A DNA stretch of 41,951 bases from Hyphomicrobiales bacterium. Lineage in GTDB: Bacteria > Pseudomonadota > Alphaproteobacteria > Rhizobiales > Beijerinckiaceae. The position numbers were made by a program, and so were the translations under genes. A model generated the notes under the pieces. The model saw nothing but the letters and a program-made list of their open reading frames with translations, searched no databases and was not told the DNA's origin. Location of the stretch: contig UCLR01000021.1 of the NCBI GenBank assembly GCA_900473415.1, forward strand, positions 1-41,951, written 5' to 3'. This document shows, one piece after another, positions 15,818-25,492 of this stretch (positions within the stretch are counted from its first letter, which is position 1; the number at the start of each line of letters is the position of its first letter).

Positions 15818-16651
15818 ATGAAGACCTTCAAACCGAGCCGCCGCTCGATCCTCGTCGCGGGTGCCGCCGGCCTCGCCATGCCGGCGCTGCTGACGCGGCC
15901 GGCCTTTGCGATCACGCCTGACGAGATCAAGAAGCGCGGCAAGATCATCGTCGGCATCCAGGGCGACAACCCGCCGTGGGGCTTCGTCACCAGCGCCGGC
16001 AAGCAGGACGGGCTCGACGCCGACATTACGGCGCTGTTCGCCAAGGAGCTCGGCGTCGAGGTCGAGTTCGTGCCGCTCGAGGTCAACAACCGCATTCCGG
16101 CGCTGACGACGGGCCGTGTCGACGTGCTCTTCGCGACCATGGCGATGCTGCCGGAGCGCGCCAAGGCCGTGCAGTTCAGCAAGCCCTACGTCGCCAACAC
16201 CATCGTGCTGATCGGGCCCAAGAAGGACGCGATCAAGACCAACGAGGATATGGGCCGTTACACGATCGGCGTCGCCCGCGGCGCGGCCCAGGACACGCAG
16301 GTCACCAAGAACGCGCCTTCCAGCACGACCATCCGCCGCTATGACGGCGATGCGCCGTCGATCCAGGCGCTGGTGTCCGGCCAGGTCCAGGCGCTCGGCG
16401 GCAACATCTTCTACATGCAGCGCATCGAGCAGGCCCGCCCCGGCGAGTTCGAGAACAAGCTCGAATTCCAGAACCTCTACAACGGCGCCTGCACCCGCCT
16501 CGGCGAGAAGGAGATGAACGCGACGATCAACGCCTTCATCGACAAGATCAAGGCCAATGGCGAGCTGCAGAAGGTCTACGACAAGTGGATGAAGGTGCCG
16601 GTCCACAAGTTCCCGGACACCCTCGAAGGCGTGCCCTTCACCGCGAGCTGA
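15818..16651 (+). CDS. Periplasmic substrate-binding protein of the ABC importer (Tat-exported)
   Basis: 277 residues, SBP family 3 (amino-acid type). The N-terminus has a twin-arginine signal ([19 protein letters not shown], cleavage about residue 31 after AFA). Fold hallmarks include [19 protein letters not shown], the [24 protein letters not shown] segment and [28 protein letters not shown]. The DNPPWGF binding-pocket region differs slightly from the usual YPPF, and an [24 protein letters not shown] segment shapes the second lobe. A GGGAGAG ribosome site precedes the ATG. Tat export, rather than Sec, means folding before export. Ligand unknown; context suggests a cyclic hydroxy acid. Confidence 0.92.
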   Translation: MKTFKPSRRSILVAGAAGLAMPALLTRPAFAITPDEIKKRGKIIVGIQGDNPPWGFVTSAGKQDGLDADITALFAKELGVEVEFVPLEVNNRIPALTTGRVDVLFATMAMLPERAKAVQFSKPYVANTIVLIGPKKDAIKTNEDMGRYTIGVARGAAQDTQVTKNAPSSTTIRRYDGDAPSIQALVSGQVQALGGNIFYMQRIEQARPGEFENKLEFQNLYNGACTRLGEKEMNATINAFIDKIKANGELQKVYDKWMKVPVHKFPDTLEGVPFTAS

Positions 16652-16676
16652 GCGAAGCACCAAGGACGTCAGGGCC

Positions 16677-17453
16677 ATGACCAGCCACACGGATATCGAC
16701 GCAACGGCGACCGGTGAGGCGATGATCGCCATGTCGCGTGTCGAGAAATGGTATGGCGCCTTCAAGGCCCTGACCGATATCAACCTGGCGGTCCGCAAGG
16801 GCGAGCGCATCGTTCTGTGCGGGCCGTCAGGCTCCGGCAAATCCACGCTGATCCGCTGCATCAACCATCTGGAGAGCTACCAGAAGGGCGAGATCCGCGT
16901 CGGCGGCACGCTGCTTGGAAACAATGCCAGGACGATCGACGCGGTGCGCCGCGAGGTCGGCATGGTCTTCCAGCACTTCAACCTGTTCCCGCATATGACC
17001 GTGCTTCAGAACTGCATGCTGGCCCCCATGCGCTCGCTCGGTGCCAGCAAGGCGGAGGCCGAGGCCTCCGCTCGCAGCCTGCTCGGGCGCGTGAAGATCG
17101 TCGAGCAGGCCGACAAGTATCCGGCGCAGCTTTCCGGCGGGCAGCAGCAGCGTGTCGCCATCGCGCGGGCGCTCTGCATGCGGCCGAAGGTGATGCTCTT
17201 CGACGAGCCGACCTCGGCGCTCGACCCCGAGATGGTCAAGGAGGTGCTCGACACCATGATCGGGCTCGCCGAGGAAGGCATGACGATGATCTGCGTCACC
17301 CACGAGATGGGCTTCGCCCGCAAGGTCGCGGACCGCGTGATCTTCATGTCCGAGGGCGAGATCGTCGAGGAGGCGCCGCCCGCCGCCTTCTTCACCGCTC
17401 CGCGCCAGGAGCGCACGCGGAAATTCCTGGGCGAGATCCTTCATGCGCATTGA
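16677..17453 (+). CDS. ABC importer ATP-binding protein (HisP/GlnQ type)
   Basis: 258 residues. Walker A is GPSGSGKST, the Q-loop lies in [12 protein letters not shown], the signature is [15 protein letters not shown], Walker B is [14 protein letters not shown], and the H-switch is VTHEMGFA. It energises the two permeases above. It starts 25 bases after the binding-protein gene and is followed 30 bases later by the first catabolic enzyme gene. This physically ties the transporter to the metabolic genes. Confidence 0.95.
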   Translation: MTSHTDIDATATGEAMIAMSRVEKWYGAFKALTDINLAVRKGERIVLCGPSGSGKSTLIRCINHLESYQKGEIRVGGTLLGNNARTIDAVRREVGMVFQHFNLFPHMTVLQNCMLAPMRSLGASKAEAEASARSLLGRVKIVEQADKYPAQLSGGQQQRVAIARALCMRPKVMLFDEPTSALDPEMVKEVLDTMIGLAEEGMTMICVTHEMGFARKVADRVIFMSEGEIVEEAPPAAFFTAPRQERTRKFLGEILHAH

Positions 17454-17483
17454 TCGGACGATAGCCGGCGGGGAGGCCTCGTC

Positions 17484-18533
17484 ATGGCTCCGGTGACCAT
17501 CGCCGTGATGGGCGCCGGGCTGATCGGCCGACGCCATGCCGCGCATATCGCGGCGGAGCCCTCGGTCCGGCTCGCCGCGATCATCGATCCCGCGCCGGCC
17601 GGCCGGGAGGTCGCCGCCGAATACGGCGTACCCTGCTATCCCGATTTCGCCTCGATCCCCGCGGGCCAGCGGCCGGATGGCGGCATCGTCGCCACGCCCA
17701 ACCAGCTTCATGTCGAGAATGGTCTGGAGCTCGTCGCGGCCGGCATTCCTGCGCTGGTCGAGAAACCGATCGCCGACAGCATCGATGGCGCGCGCCGCCT
17801 GGTCGAGGCGGCGGAGCGTGCCGCCGTGCCGCTGCTCGTCGGCCACCACCGCCGCCACAACCCGATGATCCGCAAGGCGCGCGAGGTCATCGAGAGCGGC
17901 CGTCTCGGCCGGGTCCTGACGCTTTCCGGTCAGTTCTGGATCATGAAGCCGGACGATTACTTCGACGTTTCCTGGCGGCGGGAGGAAGGGGCCGGACCGA
18001 TCCTGGTCAACCTGATCCACGACATCGACCTCCTCCGCTATCTCTGCGGCGAGATCGTCGAGGTACAGGCCTTCAGCTCCAATGCGGTCCGCGGCAACCC
18101 GGCCGAGGAGACGGCCGTCGCGCTGCTGCGCTTCGAGAGTGGCGCGCTCGGGACGGTGAGCGCCTCCGACAGTGTCGTCGCGCCCTGGAGCTGGGAGATG
18201 ACCACCGGCGAGAACCCGGCCTATCCCCAGCAGGACCAGGGTTGCTACCAGATCGGCGGGACGCATGGCTCGCTCGCCATCCCGCAGCTCGAATGGTGGA
18301 GCAATCCGGACAAGCGCAGCTGGTGGGAACCGCTGCGGCGCGAGCGCATCCCCTTCGTGCCGGAAGACCCGCTGAGGGCCCAGATCCGGCATTTCGGCAA
18401 GGTGATCCGGGGGGAGGAGACGCCGCTGGTGTCCGGTCGCGAGGGGTTGGCGACGCTCGGCGTCATCGATGCGGTGAAGCGCGCGGCGCGAGCTGGCGGT
18501 CTGGTGCGGCCGTCCGGCCTGGCTGCCGGCTGA
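17484..18533 (+). CDS. Gfo/Idh/MocA family NAD(P)-dependent oxidoreductase
   Basis: 349 residues. The Rossmann motif is GAGLIGRRHA (residues 10-19) and the Glu-Lys-Pro catalytic motif is at 93-95. The active-site helix segment is GPILVNLIHDIDLLRYL, with Asn176 and His179 as likely catalytic residues, preceded by the GHHRRHNP signature. Family members oxidise or epimerise cyclic polyols and sugars (for example inositol, or quinate-type substrates). The start is 8 bases after GGGGAGG. It lies between the importer and the AroE-like gene (7-base gap), so it is a candidate for the first oxidation of the imported substrate. This role is inferred. Confidence 0.9.
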   Translation: MAPVTIAVMGAGLIGRRHAAHIAAEPSVRLAAIIDPAPAGREVAAEYGVPCYPDFASIPAGQRPDGGIVATPNQLHVENGLELVAAGIPALVEKPIADSIDGARRLVEAAERAAVPLLVGHHRRHNPMIRKAREVIESGRLGRVLTLSGQFWIMKPDDYFDVSWRREEGAGPILVNLIHDIDLLRYLCGEIVEVQAFSSNAVRGNPAEETAVALLRFESGALGTVSASDSVVAPWSWEMTTGENPAYPQQDQGCYQIGGTHGSLAIPQLEWWSNPDKRSWWEPLRRERIPFVPEDPLRAQIRHFGKVIRGEETPLVSGREGLATLGVIDAVKRAARAGGLVRPSGLAAG

Positions 18534-18540
18534 GGCTTTC

Positions 18541-19389
18541 ATGATGATCAGCGGTACGACGAAATTGATCGGCCATCTCGGCTATCCGACCGAGAGCTTC
18601 AAGGCGCCGATGATCTACAACCCCTTTTTCGAGCGCGAGGGTATCGACGCCGTCGTGGTCCCGATGGGCTGCAGTGTCGAGGACTATCCGGCATTCCTGC
18701 GGCTCTTCTTCCGGCTTTCCAATGCTCATGGCGCGCTGGTGACCATGCCGCACAAGGTGACGACGACGCAGCTCGTCGACACGGTGCTGCCGACAGCGGC
18801 GATCGCGGGCTCCTGCAACGCCGTTCGCCGCGAGGCCGACGGGCGGCTGGTCGGCGAGATGTTCGACGGCGAGGGGTTCGTGCGCGGCGTGCTGCGCAAG
18901 GGGCGTAAGGTCGCCGGGGCGCGGGCGCTCGTGGTGGGGGCGGGCGGCGTCGGCTCCGCCATCGCTGCATCCCTCGCCAAGGCCGGTGTGGCCGAGCTCT
19001 CGCTCTTCGACGCGCATGGGCCGGCGGCCGAGCAACTGGCGGCCAGGCTTCGCGAGCACTATCCCGACCTCGCCTTGCAGGTTGGTGTCAACGACCCGGC
19101 CGGTTGCGACATCGTCGTCAACGCCACTCCGCTCGGCATGAAGGAGGGTGATCCGCTGCCGCTCGACGTCTCGCGCCTGCAGGCGGGCAGCTTCGTCGGC
19201 GAGGTCGTCCTGACACGGGAGATCACGCCGTTTCTCGCCGCCGCGCGCGCTCAAGGCTGCGCCTTCCAGGTCGGCACTGACATGCTGTTCGAACAGATCC
19301 CGGCCTACCTCGAATTCTTCGGCCTGCCGACGACGACGCCTGAAGACCTGCGCGCCGTGGCGCGCCTGCGCAAGGAGGACGCGGCATGA
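18541..19389 (+). CDS. AroE-like shikimate/quinate dehydrogenase homologue, variant substrate site
   Basis: 282 residues. Catalytic Lys72 (VTMPHK), Asn93 (GSCNAV) and Asp109 are kept, as are a dinucleotide fold with GAGGVGSA (133-140) and a C-terminal FEQIPAYLEFF with the family's conserved Gln. Differences: the N-terminal SKS motif that binds the shikimate carboxylate reads Phe20-Lys21-Ala22, so both serines are gone; and the NTDG motif reads MFDG (107-110). The nearest named relatives are the AroE-like groups (SdhL, RifI, Ael1) rather than true biosynthetic AroE. It overlaps the next gene by 4 bases (ATGA). It may oxidise a shikimate- or quinate-like alcohol whose acid group is held differently. 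Confidence 0.82.
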   Translation: MMISGTTKLIGHLGYPTESFKAPMIYNPFFEREGIDAVVVPMGCSVEDYPAFLRLFFRLSNAHGALVTMPHKVTTTQLVDTVLPTAAIAGSCNAVRREADGRLVGEMFDGEGFVRGVLRKGRKVAGARALVVGAGGVGSAIAASLAKAGVAELSLFDAHGPAAEQLAARLREHYPDLALQVGVNDPAGCDIVVNATPLGMKEGDPLPLDVSRLQAGSFVGEVVLTREITPFLAAARAQGCAFQVGTDMLFEQIPAYLEFFGLPTTTPEDLRAVARLRKEDAA

Positions 19390-21308
19390 TCCCCTCGATC
19401 GCGACGGTCTGCGTTTCCGGCACGCTCCGCGAGAAATTGGAGGCGATCGCGGCGGCTGGCTTCACGGCGGTCGAGATCTTCGAGAACGACCTGATCGCCT
19501 TTCCCGGCTCGCCCACCGAGGTCAAGGCGATCTGCGCCGATCTCGGCCTTGCCATCGTGACCTGCCAGCCCTTCCGGGACTTCGAGGGCATGCCCGACAG
19601 CCGGCGCCAGCGCACCTTCGACCGGGCGGAGCGCAAGTTCGACCTGTTGCAGGAACTGGGCTGCGACCTGCTGTTCGTCTGCTCCAGCACGTCGCCCGAA
19701 GCGTTGTCCGGCATAGACCGGTTGGCGAATGACTTCGCCGAGTTGGGCGAGCGCGCCGCCCGGCGGGGTTTGCGCGTCGGCTACGAGGCGCTGGCCTGGG
19801 GACGGCATGTCTTCGACTATCGGGACGCCTGGGAGGTCGTGCGTCGGGTCGGGCGCGACAATGTCGGAATCGTCCTCGACAGCTTCCACATCCTATCGCG
19901 CGATTTGAGTCTCTCGACCATCGGCACGATCCCGCGCGACAAGATCGCAATGGTCCAGATGGCCGACGCACCGCGGCTGCAGATGGATTATCTCTCCTGG
20001 AGCCGCCACTGGCGCTGCCTGCCGGGGCAGGGCGATCTCGACCTTTCGGGCTTCATGCAGGCGCTGGTCTCGACCGGCTATGACGGCGTGCTCTCGCTCG
20101 AGATCTTCAATGACCGGTTCCGCGCCGGCTCTGCCCGCTCGGTCGCGCTCGACGGGCACCGTTCGTTGATCTGGCTGCTCGACGAGGCATCGCGCCGGCT
20201 TGGCCGGCCGGTGCCGGGCACGGTCTCGATGCCGCCGCCGGGGCCGGTCGAGGCGGTCGAATTCATCGAGTTCGCCGTGTCGGAAGCGGAGCGGCCGGGC
20301 TTCGCGGCGCTGCTGCGGGCGCTGGGCTTCGCTCGCGTCGGCGCGCATCGCTCCAAGGACGTCGATCTCTGGCGCCAGGGCGACACCCGCATCGTGCTCA
20401 ACAGCGAGGCCGACGGCTTCGCCCATAGCTACCAGATCACGCACGGAACCTCGGTTTGCGCGCTGGCGCTGCGGGTGCCCGGCGCACAGGCCGCGACGAA
20501 GCGGGCGCGGGCGATGCTCGACACGCCCTATGCCGGCGCGGTCGGGCCGGGCGAACTCGACATTCCCGGCGTTCGCGGACTTGGCGGCAGCCTGCTCTAT
20601 TTCATCGATCAGGCCTCTGCGCTGGGCGGTTGGGCGCAGGTCGATTTCGAGGCCACCGGGGAGACCGTGACGGGGGCAGGGCTCATCGGCGTCGACCATG
20701 TCTCGCAGACGATGCAGTACGAGGAGATGCTGACCTGGCTGCTCTTCTACTCTTCGCTGTTCGAGACGGAGAAGACGCCGACCCAGGCTGTGCTCGACCC
20801 CGGTGGCGTGGTCCAGAGCCAGGTGATCGAGAGCGGGCTGAAAGGTGCCGGCCATGAAGGCTTGCGCCTGATCCTCAACGGCTCCCAGAGCCACCGCACG
20901 CTCTCGGCCCGCTTCGTCACCGACTTCTTCGGCTCCGGCGTGCAGCATATCGCCTTCCAGACCGCGGACATCGCCGCGACGGTGAAGCGCCTCGTTGCCA
21001 ACGGCGTCGCGATGCTGCCGATCCCGGAAAACTACTACGACGACCTCGAAGCCCGCTCGGACCTCTCGACCGAGGAGATCGACGCGATGAAGGCCCTGAA
21101 TATCCTCTACGACAGCGATGCGGCCGGCAGTTTCCGGCAGGCCTATACGCAGACGTTGGATGGTGGGCTGTTCTTCGAGATCGTGCAGCGCGACGGCTAT
21201 GCCGGCTACGGCGCGCCCAATGCCACGATCAGACTGGCGGCGCAGGCGCGTCTCGCCCGCCCGATCACGATCCCCGCCGGGCTGCGGGAAGGCGACGCGC
21301 TCAGATAA
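19386..21308 (+). CDS. quiC: QuiC1-like 3-dehydroshikimate dehydratase fused to HPPD-like domain
   Basis: 640 residues, the size of the Pseudomonas QuiC1 fusion. Residues 1-275 form a TIM-barrel sugar-phosphate-isomerase-like dehydratase with metal ligands Glu134 (GYEALAW), Asp165 (IVLDSFH), Gln191 (MVQMADAP) and Glu239 (SLEIFNDRF), the same positions as QuiC1. Residues 290-625 are a 4-hydroxyphenylpyruvate-dioxygenase-like (VOC) domain that still carries a possible iron facial triad: His438 (VDHVSQTM), His521 (VQHIAF) and Glu598 (GLFFEIVQRDGYAGYG). The expected reaction is dehydration of 3-dehydroshikimate to protocatechuate, the last gene-encoded step here. No ring-cleavage dioxygenase gene lies in the window. 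Confidence 0.93.
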   Translation: MIPSIATVCVSGTLREKLEAIAAAGFTAVEIFENDLIAFPGSPTEVKAICADLGLAIVTCQPFRDFEGMPDSRRQRTFDRAERKFDLLQELGCDLLFVCSSTSPEALSGIDRLANDFAELGERAARRGLRVGYEALAWGRHVFDYRDAWEVVRRVGRDNVGIVLDSFHILSRDLSLSTIGTIPRDKIAMVQMADAPRLQMDYLSWSRHWRCLPGQGDLDLSGFMQALVSTGYDGVLSLEIFNDRFRAGSARSVALDGHRSLIWLLDEASRRLGRPVPGTVSMPPPGPVEAVEFIEFAVSEAERPGFAALLRALGFARVGAHRSKDVDLWRQGDTRIVLNSEADGFAHSYQITHGTSVCALALRVPGAQAATKRARAMLDTPYAGAVGPGELDIPGVRGLGGSLLYFIDQASALGGWAQVDFEATGETVTGAGLIGVDHVSQTMQYEEMLTWLLFYSSLFETEKTPTQAVLDPGGVVQSQVIESGLKGAGHEGLRLILNGSQSHRTLSARFVTDFFGSGVQHIAFQTADIAATVKRLVANGVAMLPIPENYYDDLEARSDLSTEEIDAMKALNILYDSDAAGSFRQAYTQTLDGGLFFEIVQRDGYAGYGAPNATIRLAAQARLARPITIPAGLREGDALR

Positions 21309-21378
21309 GCTGCCCGGCTCTGCTTTAGGCTTCCCCGGCGCGGCGGAGACGGCGCTTGGGTAGCGACGTTCCCGCCCG

Positions 21379-22377
21379 TCAGGGCTTGCCGGCGAAGCGA
21401 ACGTCGGAAGGGGTTGCGCCGAAGTGACGCCGGAAGGCGTGGTTGAAATGCGAGAGATCGCCATAGCCGATGTCATAGGCGATCGCGCTGATCGTCAGAT
21501 GCTCCCACCGCGGGTCCACCAGGCGCCGGTGTGCGAGGGCAAGGCGCTGGCGCTGCACGTAGTCGGCGAAGGTGGTGGCTTCGCCATGGAACAGAGACCG
21601 CAGCATCCGGGGCGAGAGCTGCTGGCGCGCGCAGACGGCGGCGATGTCGAGATTGCGTTCCGTTAGATGGATGGCGATGTCCGCCTTGACAGCCTTCCAG
21701 CGCGCGGCGCGCAACCCGCGTTGGCCGGCGAGATGGGCGCCGTCCTGCGTCGCGTCAAGCAGCAGAGCGGCCAGATCGTGCATGTGCTGCGTCGCCACAT
21801 GGCGCAGCGCCGGTGTCGCCAGGGCCTCGGTATCGCCGAGCACGCCACCGTAGCCATGGATCAGACGCAAGATCGGATCGCTCCGGTCAATCTTGCGCAT
21901 AAGTGCATCGTCAAGGCCGCGCGAGGAAGCCGCGAGCAACGACCGGCTCATTCGGATGTTCTTCATCTGGACGCGTGCGGGGGCGGTGGCCGTGCCGACC
22001 TCGTCATTGCTGATGAAGATGGCTTCGCCGTCGGACAGAACGATTTCGCGACCGCCAATCTCCAGGACAGCCTGGCCCTGCTGGGGGCAGACGAGGACGA
22101 TATCGTCATTGTCGATCATCGCGGCGCTGTGGCGGCTCACTGCGGGCGAAAACCTCACCTGCGCGATACCGAATCCTTCGATGCCGCGGACGGTGAAATC
22201 CAGTTCGAACTCCTGGCCTGGCATCGGATCGATGTCACAACGCATGAGAGCCCGGCCATAGAGCTCAAGGAAGGCTTCGATACGGTCCCGCCCGGAAAAA
22301 TGATCAGTGCTCAGATGCAGAGCCGTGACGGGATTTCCGGGCTCGCCCGGGCCTCCCGGAGAGAAGGGATCGCTCAT
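21379..22377 (-). CDS. AraC-family transcriptional regulator
   Basis: 332 residues from ATG 22377 (GGCGGAG just upstream); the frame runs to 22458 without a better start. The N-terminal 200 residues form an AraC-binding-like sensor (LDFTVRGIEGFGIAQVRFSPAVSRH, DDIVLVCPQQGQAVLEIGGREIVLSDGEAIFI). The C-terminal two helix-turn-helices cover about the last 100 residues (NLDIAAVCARQQLSPRMLRSLF and LTISAIAYDIGYGDLSHFNHAFRRHFGATPSDVR, the AraC signature). It is convergent with quiC (70-base gap). It could also respond to the same aromatic pathway, but nothing in sequence proves that. Confidence 0.9.
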   Translation of the reverse strand: MSDPFSPGGPGEPGNPVTALHLSTDHFSGRDRIEAFLELYGRALMRCDIDPMPGQEFELDFTVRGIEGFGIAQVRFSPAVSRHSAAMIDNDDIVLVCPQQGQAVLEIGGREIVLSDGEAIFISNDEVGTATAPARVQMKNIRMSRSLLAASSRGLDDALMRKIDRSDPILRLIHGYGGVLGDTEALATPALRHVATQHMHDLAALLLDATQDGAHLAGQRGLRAARWKAVKADIAIHLTERNLDIAAVCARQQLSPRMLRSLFHGEATTFADYVQRQRLALAHRRLVDPRWEHLTISAIAYDIGYGDLSHFNHAFRRHFGATPSDVRFAGKP

Positions 22378-22522
22378 AGTCTCCGCCGGCCAGCTCGATA
22401 TGCCTAGACGTCCTTCAGGTAGAACAGCTCCACCGCCATGGAGGCTCGCACCGTCCATGCTTGGATTCTAGCGTAAGGAGCGCGGGTTGACTTGGCAAAA
22501 TCGACCGTAAATTTGGGTTATA

Positions 22523-22554
22523 TGCCCTTACGGAAGGGCAATCGGCGTACGCCG
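22523..22554. repeat. Adjacent hairpin and 12-base palindrome in a 376-base gap
   Basis: TGCCCTT and AAGGGCA (22523-22529 and 22534-22540) pair perfectly around ACGG. Two bases later CGGCGTACGCCG (22543-22554) is a perfect 12-base palindrome. The gap 22378-22753 between the AraC gene and the small gene at 22754 has no convincing coding frame. It could hold a leader, a small RNA end or regulator sites. Confidence 0.4.
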
Positions 22555-22753
22555 TCGTTGGGCGCTGCATTGTCCTTTGGGACAGGTTACTGCACGGATC
22601 GCCCATCAGTAGATTGCGGCAAGTCCCGGCGACGCGGCGGCCCAGCGGCAGCATGAAAGGTCGGAAGCCGCTATCGGCTCGTATCGTTCCCGGCCCGTTC
22701 TCATGGCGCGAGAGGCGTGGGCATCGAAAGCCCAAGGCGAGCGGAGCATTCCG

Positions 22754-23017
22754 ATGTGGGTCCTGATGTATGTCTTTTCGTACTCGGTCAGCCCGGCCGC
22801 CACGATGGACAGAGCCGAATGGCGGCTGCTGCCGACCGTCGTGTTTCAGGAGTTCTCGAATGAGGAGCGATGCACCCTTGCCAAATCCAAGCTCGAGAAC
22901 AGCCTGAAGGAAGCCGGGACCAAGCTGAAGAGCGGTCTCGATGACCTCAGAGCGATCGGCAAGGTGGGGCCGGGCGAGATCATCATCGCCTATAACGTCG
23001 AGTGCCTTCCGAAATAG
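22754..23017 (+). CDS. Small hypothetical protein
   Basis: 87 residues from ATG 22754, seven bases after GGAGC; the frame is open from 22703 without a better start. The N-terminus (MWVLMYVFSYSVSPAATMDRAEWR) is partly hydrophobic but too short and uncharged for a clear signal peptide. The middle (NEERCTLAKSKLENSLKEAGTKLKSGLDDLRA) is helical and rich in Lys and Glu, and the end (EIIIAYNVECLPK) beta-like. Two cysteines. The family is not recognised. It lies 44 bases upstream of the STAS-like gene on the same strand. Confidence 0.5.
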   Translation: MWVLMYVFSYSVSPAATMDRAEWRLLPTVVFQEFSNEERCTLAKSKLENSLKEAGTKLKSGLDDLRAIGKVGPGEIIIAYNVECLPK

Positions 23018-23061
23018 GGCTGAGCGATTTCAACCTTGCCTGAGCCGGTGGAGGGACGAGC

Positions 23062-23454
23062 GTGATGATCGGTTTCGAGTTGCTGAGCGACAAAGGCATT
23101 GTCGTTCTTTCGCCGAACGGCCCCTTGGAGGAATCCGATTTCAAGAGGCTCGCGGAAGCGGTCGACCCCTATATCGCGTCGAATGGCCGGCTGACCGGCC
23201 TGATGCTCCGCGCAGCGTCGTTCCCGGGGTGGGCGAGTTTTGGCGCGCTCATCTCCCACCTGCGTTTCGTGAAGGACCACCATCGCAAGATCGCTCGCAT
23301 CGCCGCGGTGACGGACGATCACCTCCTGAAGATCATGCCGTCCATCGCGAGCCATTTCGTAGCGGCGGAGATCCGGCAGTTTCCCGCTAGCCAGGAGGCA
23401 CAGGCGATGGCCTGGCTGGAAGGCGCAGACGCGGCTCCGCAAGGCGGCGCCTAG
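23062..23454 (+). CDS. SpoIIAA/STAS-like protein
   Basis: 130 residues with the fold of SpoIIAA-like (STAS-like) proteins: the beta-strand start MIGFELLSDKGIVVLSPNGPL, then LTGLMLRAASFPGWASFGALISHLRFVKDHHRKIARIAAVTDDHLLKIMPSIASHF, which is the typical central block, and AEIRQFPASQEAQAMAWL at the end. GGAGGGA precedes the start; ATG 23065 is an equal alternative. Such soluble proteins occur near transporters and in stress responses. The biochemical role is not established. Convergent with fabI. Confidence 0.82.
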   Translation: MMIGFELLSDKGIVVLSPNGPLEESDFKRLAEAVDPYIASNGRLTGLMLRAASFPGWASFGALISHLRFVKDHHRKIARIAAVTDDHLLKIMPSIASHFVAAEIRQFPASQEAQAMAWLEGADAAPQGGA

Positions 23455-23506
23455 TCGCATCCGGAGGCGGTCCATCGCTGAGATCCCGGCCGGTCGCGAG
23501 CCGGCA

Positions 23507-24306
<800 letters not shown>

Positions 24307-24310
<4 letters not shown>

Positions 24311-25488
24311 TGGGCTGGGGCGATCAGGCGGAAGGTGTGGCGCGCGATCATCAGCTCCTCATCCGTCGGAATGACATGGAGGCTGATGCGGCTGCCGGGA
24401 GTCGAGATCAGCGGGGCGCCTGCGTCGTTGGCGGCGGTATCGAGCTTGGCCCCCAGCCAGGCGGCCCGGTCCGTGATGCGGTGCCGGAGCTCCGGTGCGT
24501 TCTCGCCGATGCCGGCGGTGAAGACGAGGGCATCGAGCCCGCCGAGAGCGGCCGTCAGCGCCCCGATATTGAGCGCGCAGCGATAGACGAAATGGTCGAT
24601 CGCAAAGGTGGCGCGCGGGTCGTCGCTCTCAAGCAGATCGCGCATGTCATTGGAAATGCCGGACAATCCCTTGAGTCCGGCTTCGTGATAGAGCAGCTTC
24701 GAGACGGCCTCTGCCGGCATACCCTTCTGCATGATCAGGTGCAGCACGACGCCGGGGTCCAGCTGTCCGGGCCGCGTCCCCATCGGGAGGCCGTCGAGCG
24801 CGGTAAATCCCATCGTGCTTTCCATGCTCTGACCGTTCAGCAGGGCACACATCGAGGCGCCGCTGCCGAGATGGGCGATGATGACCCGCCCGGCGGCACG
24901 GTCCGGAAAGGTCTCACGGAGGCGTTCGGAAACATATTCGTATGACAGTCCGTGGAAGCCGTAGCGCCGGACTCCCTCCTGGTGGAGCGCGAGCGGCAGG
25001 GCGTAGCAATCGGCCAGCGCGGGGTGGTGGCGATGGAAGGCGGTGTCGAAGCAGGCGATCTGCGGCACGGCCGGGTTGATGCCCATGGCCAGCCGGATCG
25101 GCAGGAGATTGTTGGGCTGATGCAGCGGAGCGAGTTCCGCATAGGTTGCCAGTTTGTCGAGGAGAGGCTGATCGATGACGGTCGGAGCGGCGTAGTCGGG
25201 GCCGCCATGCACGACACGGTGTCCGATCGCCATCAGGTGAAACCCCTCTAGGCTCTGCAGCCAGGCTCCCGCCTTGTCGATTGCGCTCGGCAGGTCTGGC
25301 ACTTCCTCCTTCTGGAATGCGAGATCGACCAGCGGCTTGCGCCCAGCGTCGAAGGCGCGAAGCCGCGGCCGCTGGCCGATGCCGTCGACCTGCCCTTTGA
25401 TCTGGCGCGTAAGCTCTTGGCCGGAGGCGGCAAAGATCTGGAATTTGAGGCTCGATGAGCCGGCGTTCAGGACCAGGATCGCATCCAT
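24307..25488 (-). CDS. ackA: Acetate kinase
   Basis: 393 residues from ATG 25488. Converts acetyl phosphate and ADP to acetate and ATP. Family motifs: [15 protein letters not shown] at the N-terminus, [51 protein letters not shown], and the late [17 protein letters not shown]. The gene begins 4 bases after pta ends and overlaps fabI by 4 bases. There is no obvious ribosome site before the ATG, so it is probably coupled to pta translation. Confidence 0.95.
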
Positions 25489-25492
25489 GCGT

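Noticed and set aside
16827..18542. 571-codon minus-strand frame over the ABC ATPase and oxidoreductase genes
   Set aside because: Antisense shadow of two well-supported genes; composition (His, Arg, Asp, Ala) is typical of antisense frames in high-GC DNA.
19893..21476. 527-codon minus-strand frame over quiC
   Set aside because: Antisense shadow; no motif, and quiC has all catalytic residues on the plus strand.
22415..22735. 106-codon minus-strand frame upstream of the AraC gene
   Set aside because: No ribosome site or domain; overlaps the 5' part of the AraC frame and the hairpin region. Left as non-coding.
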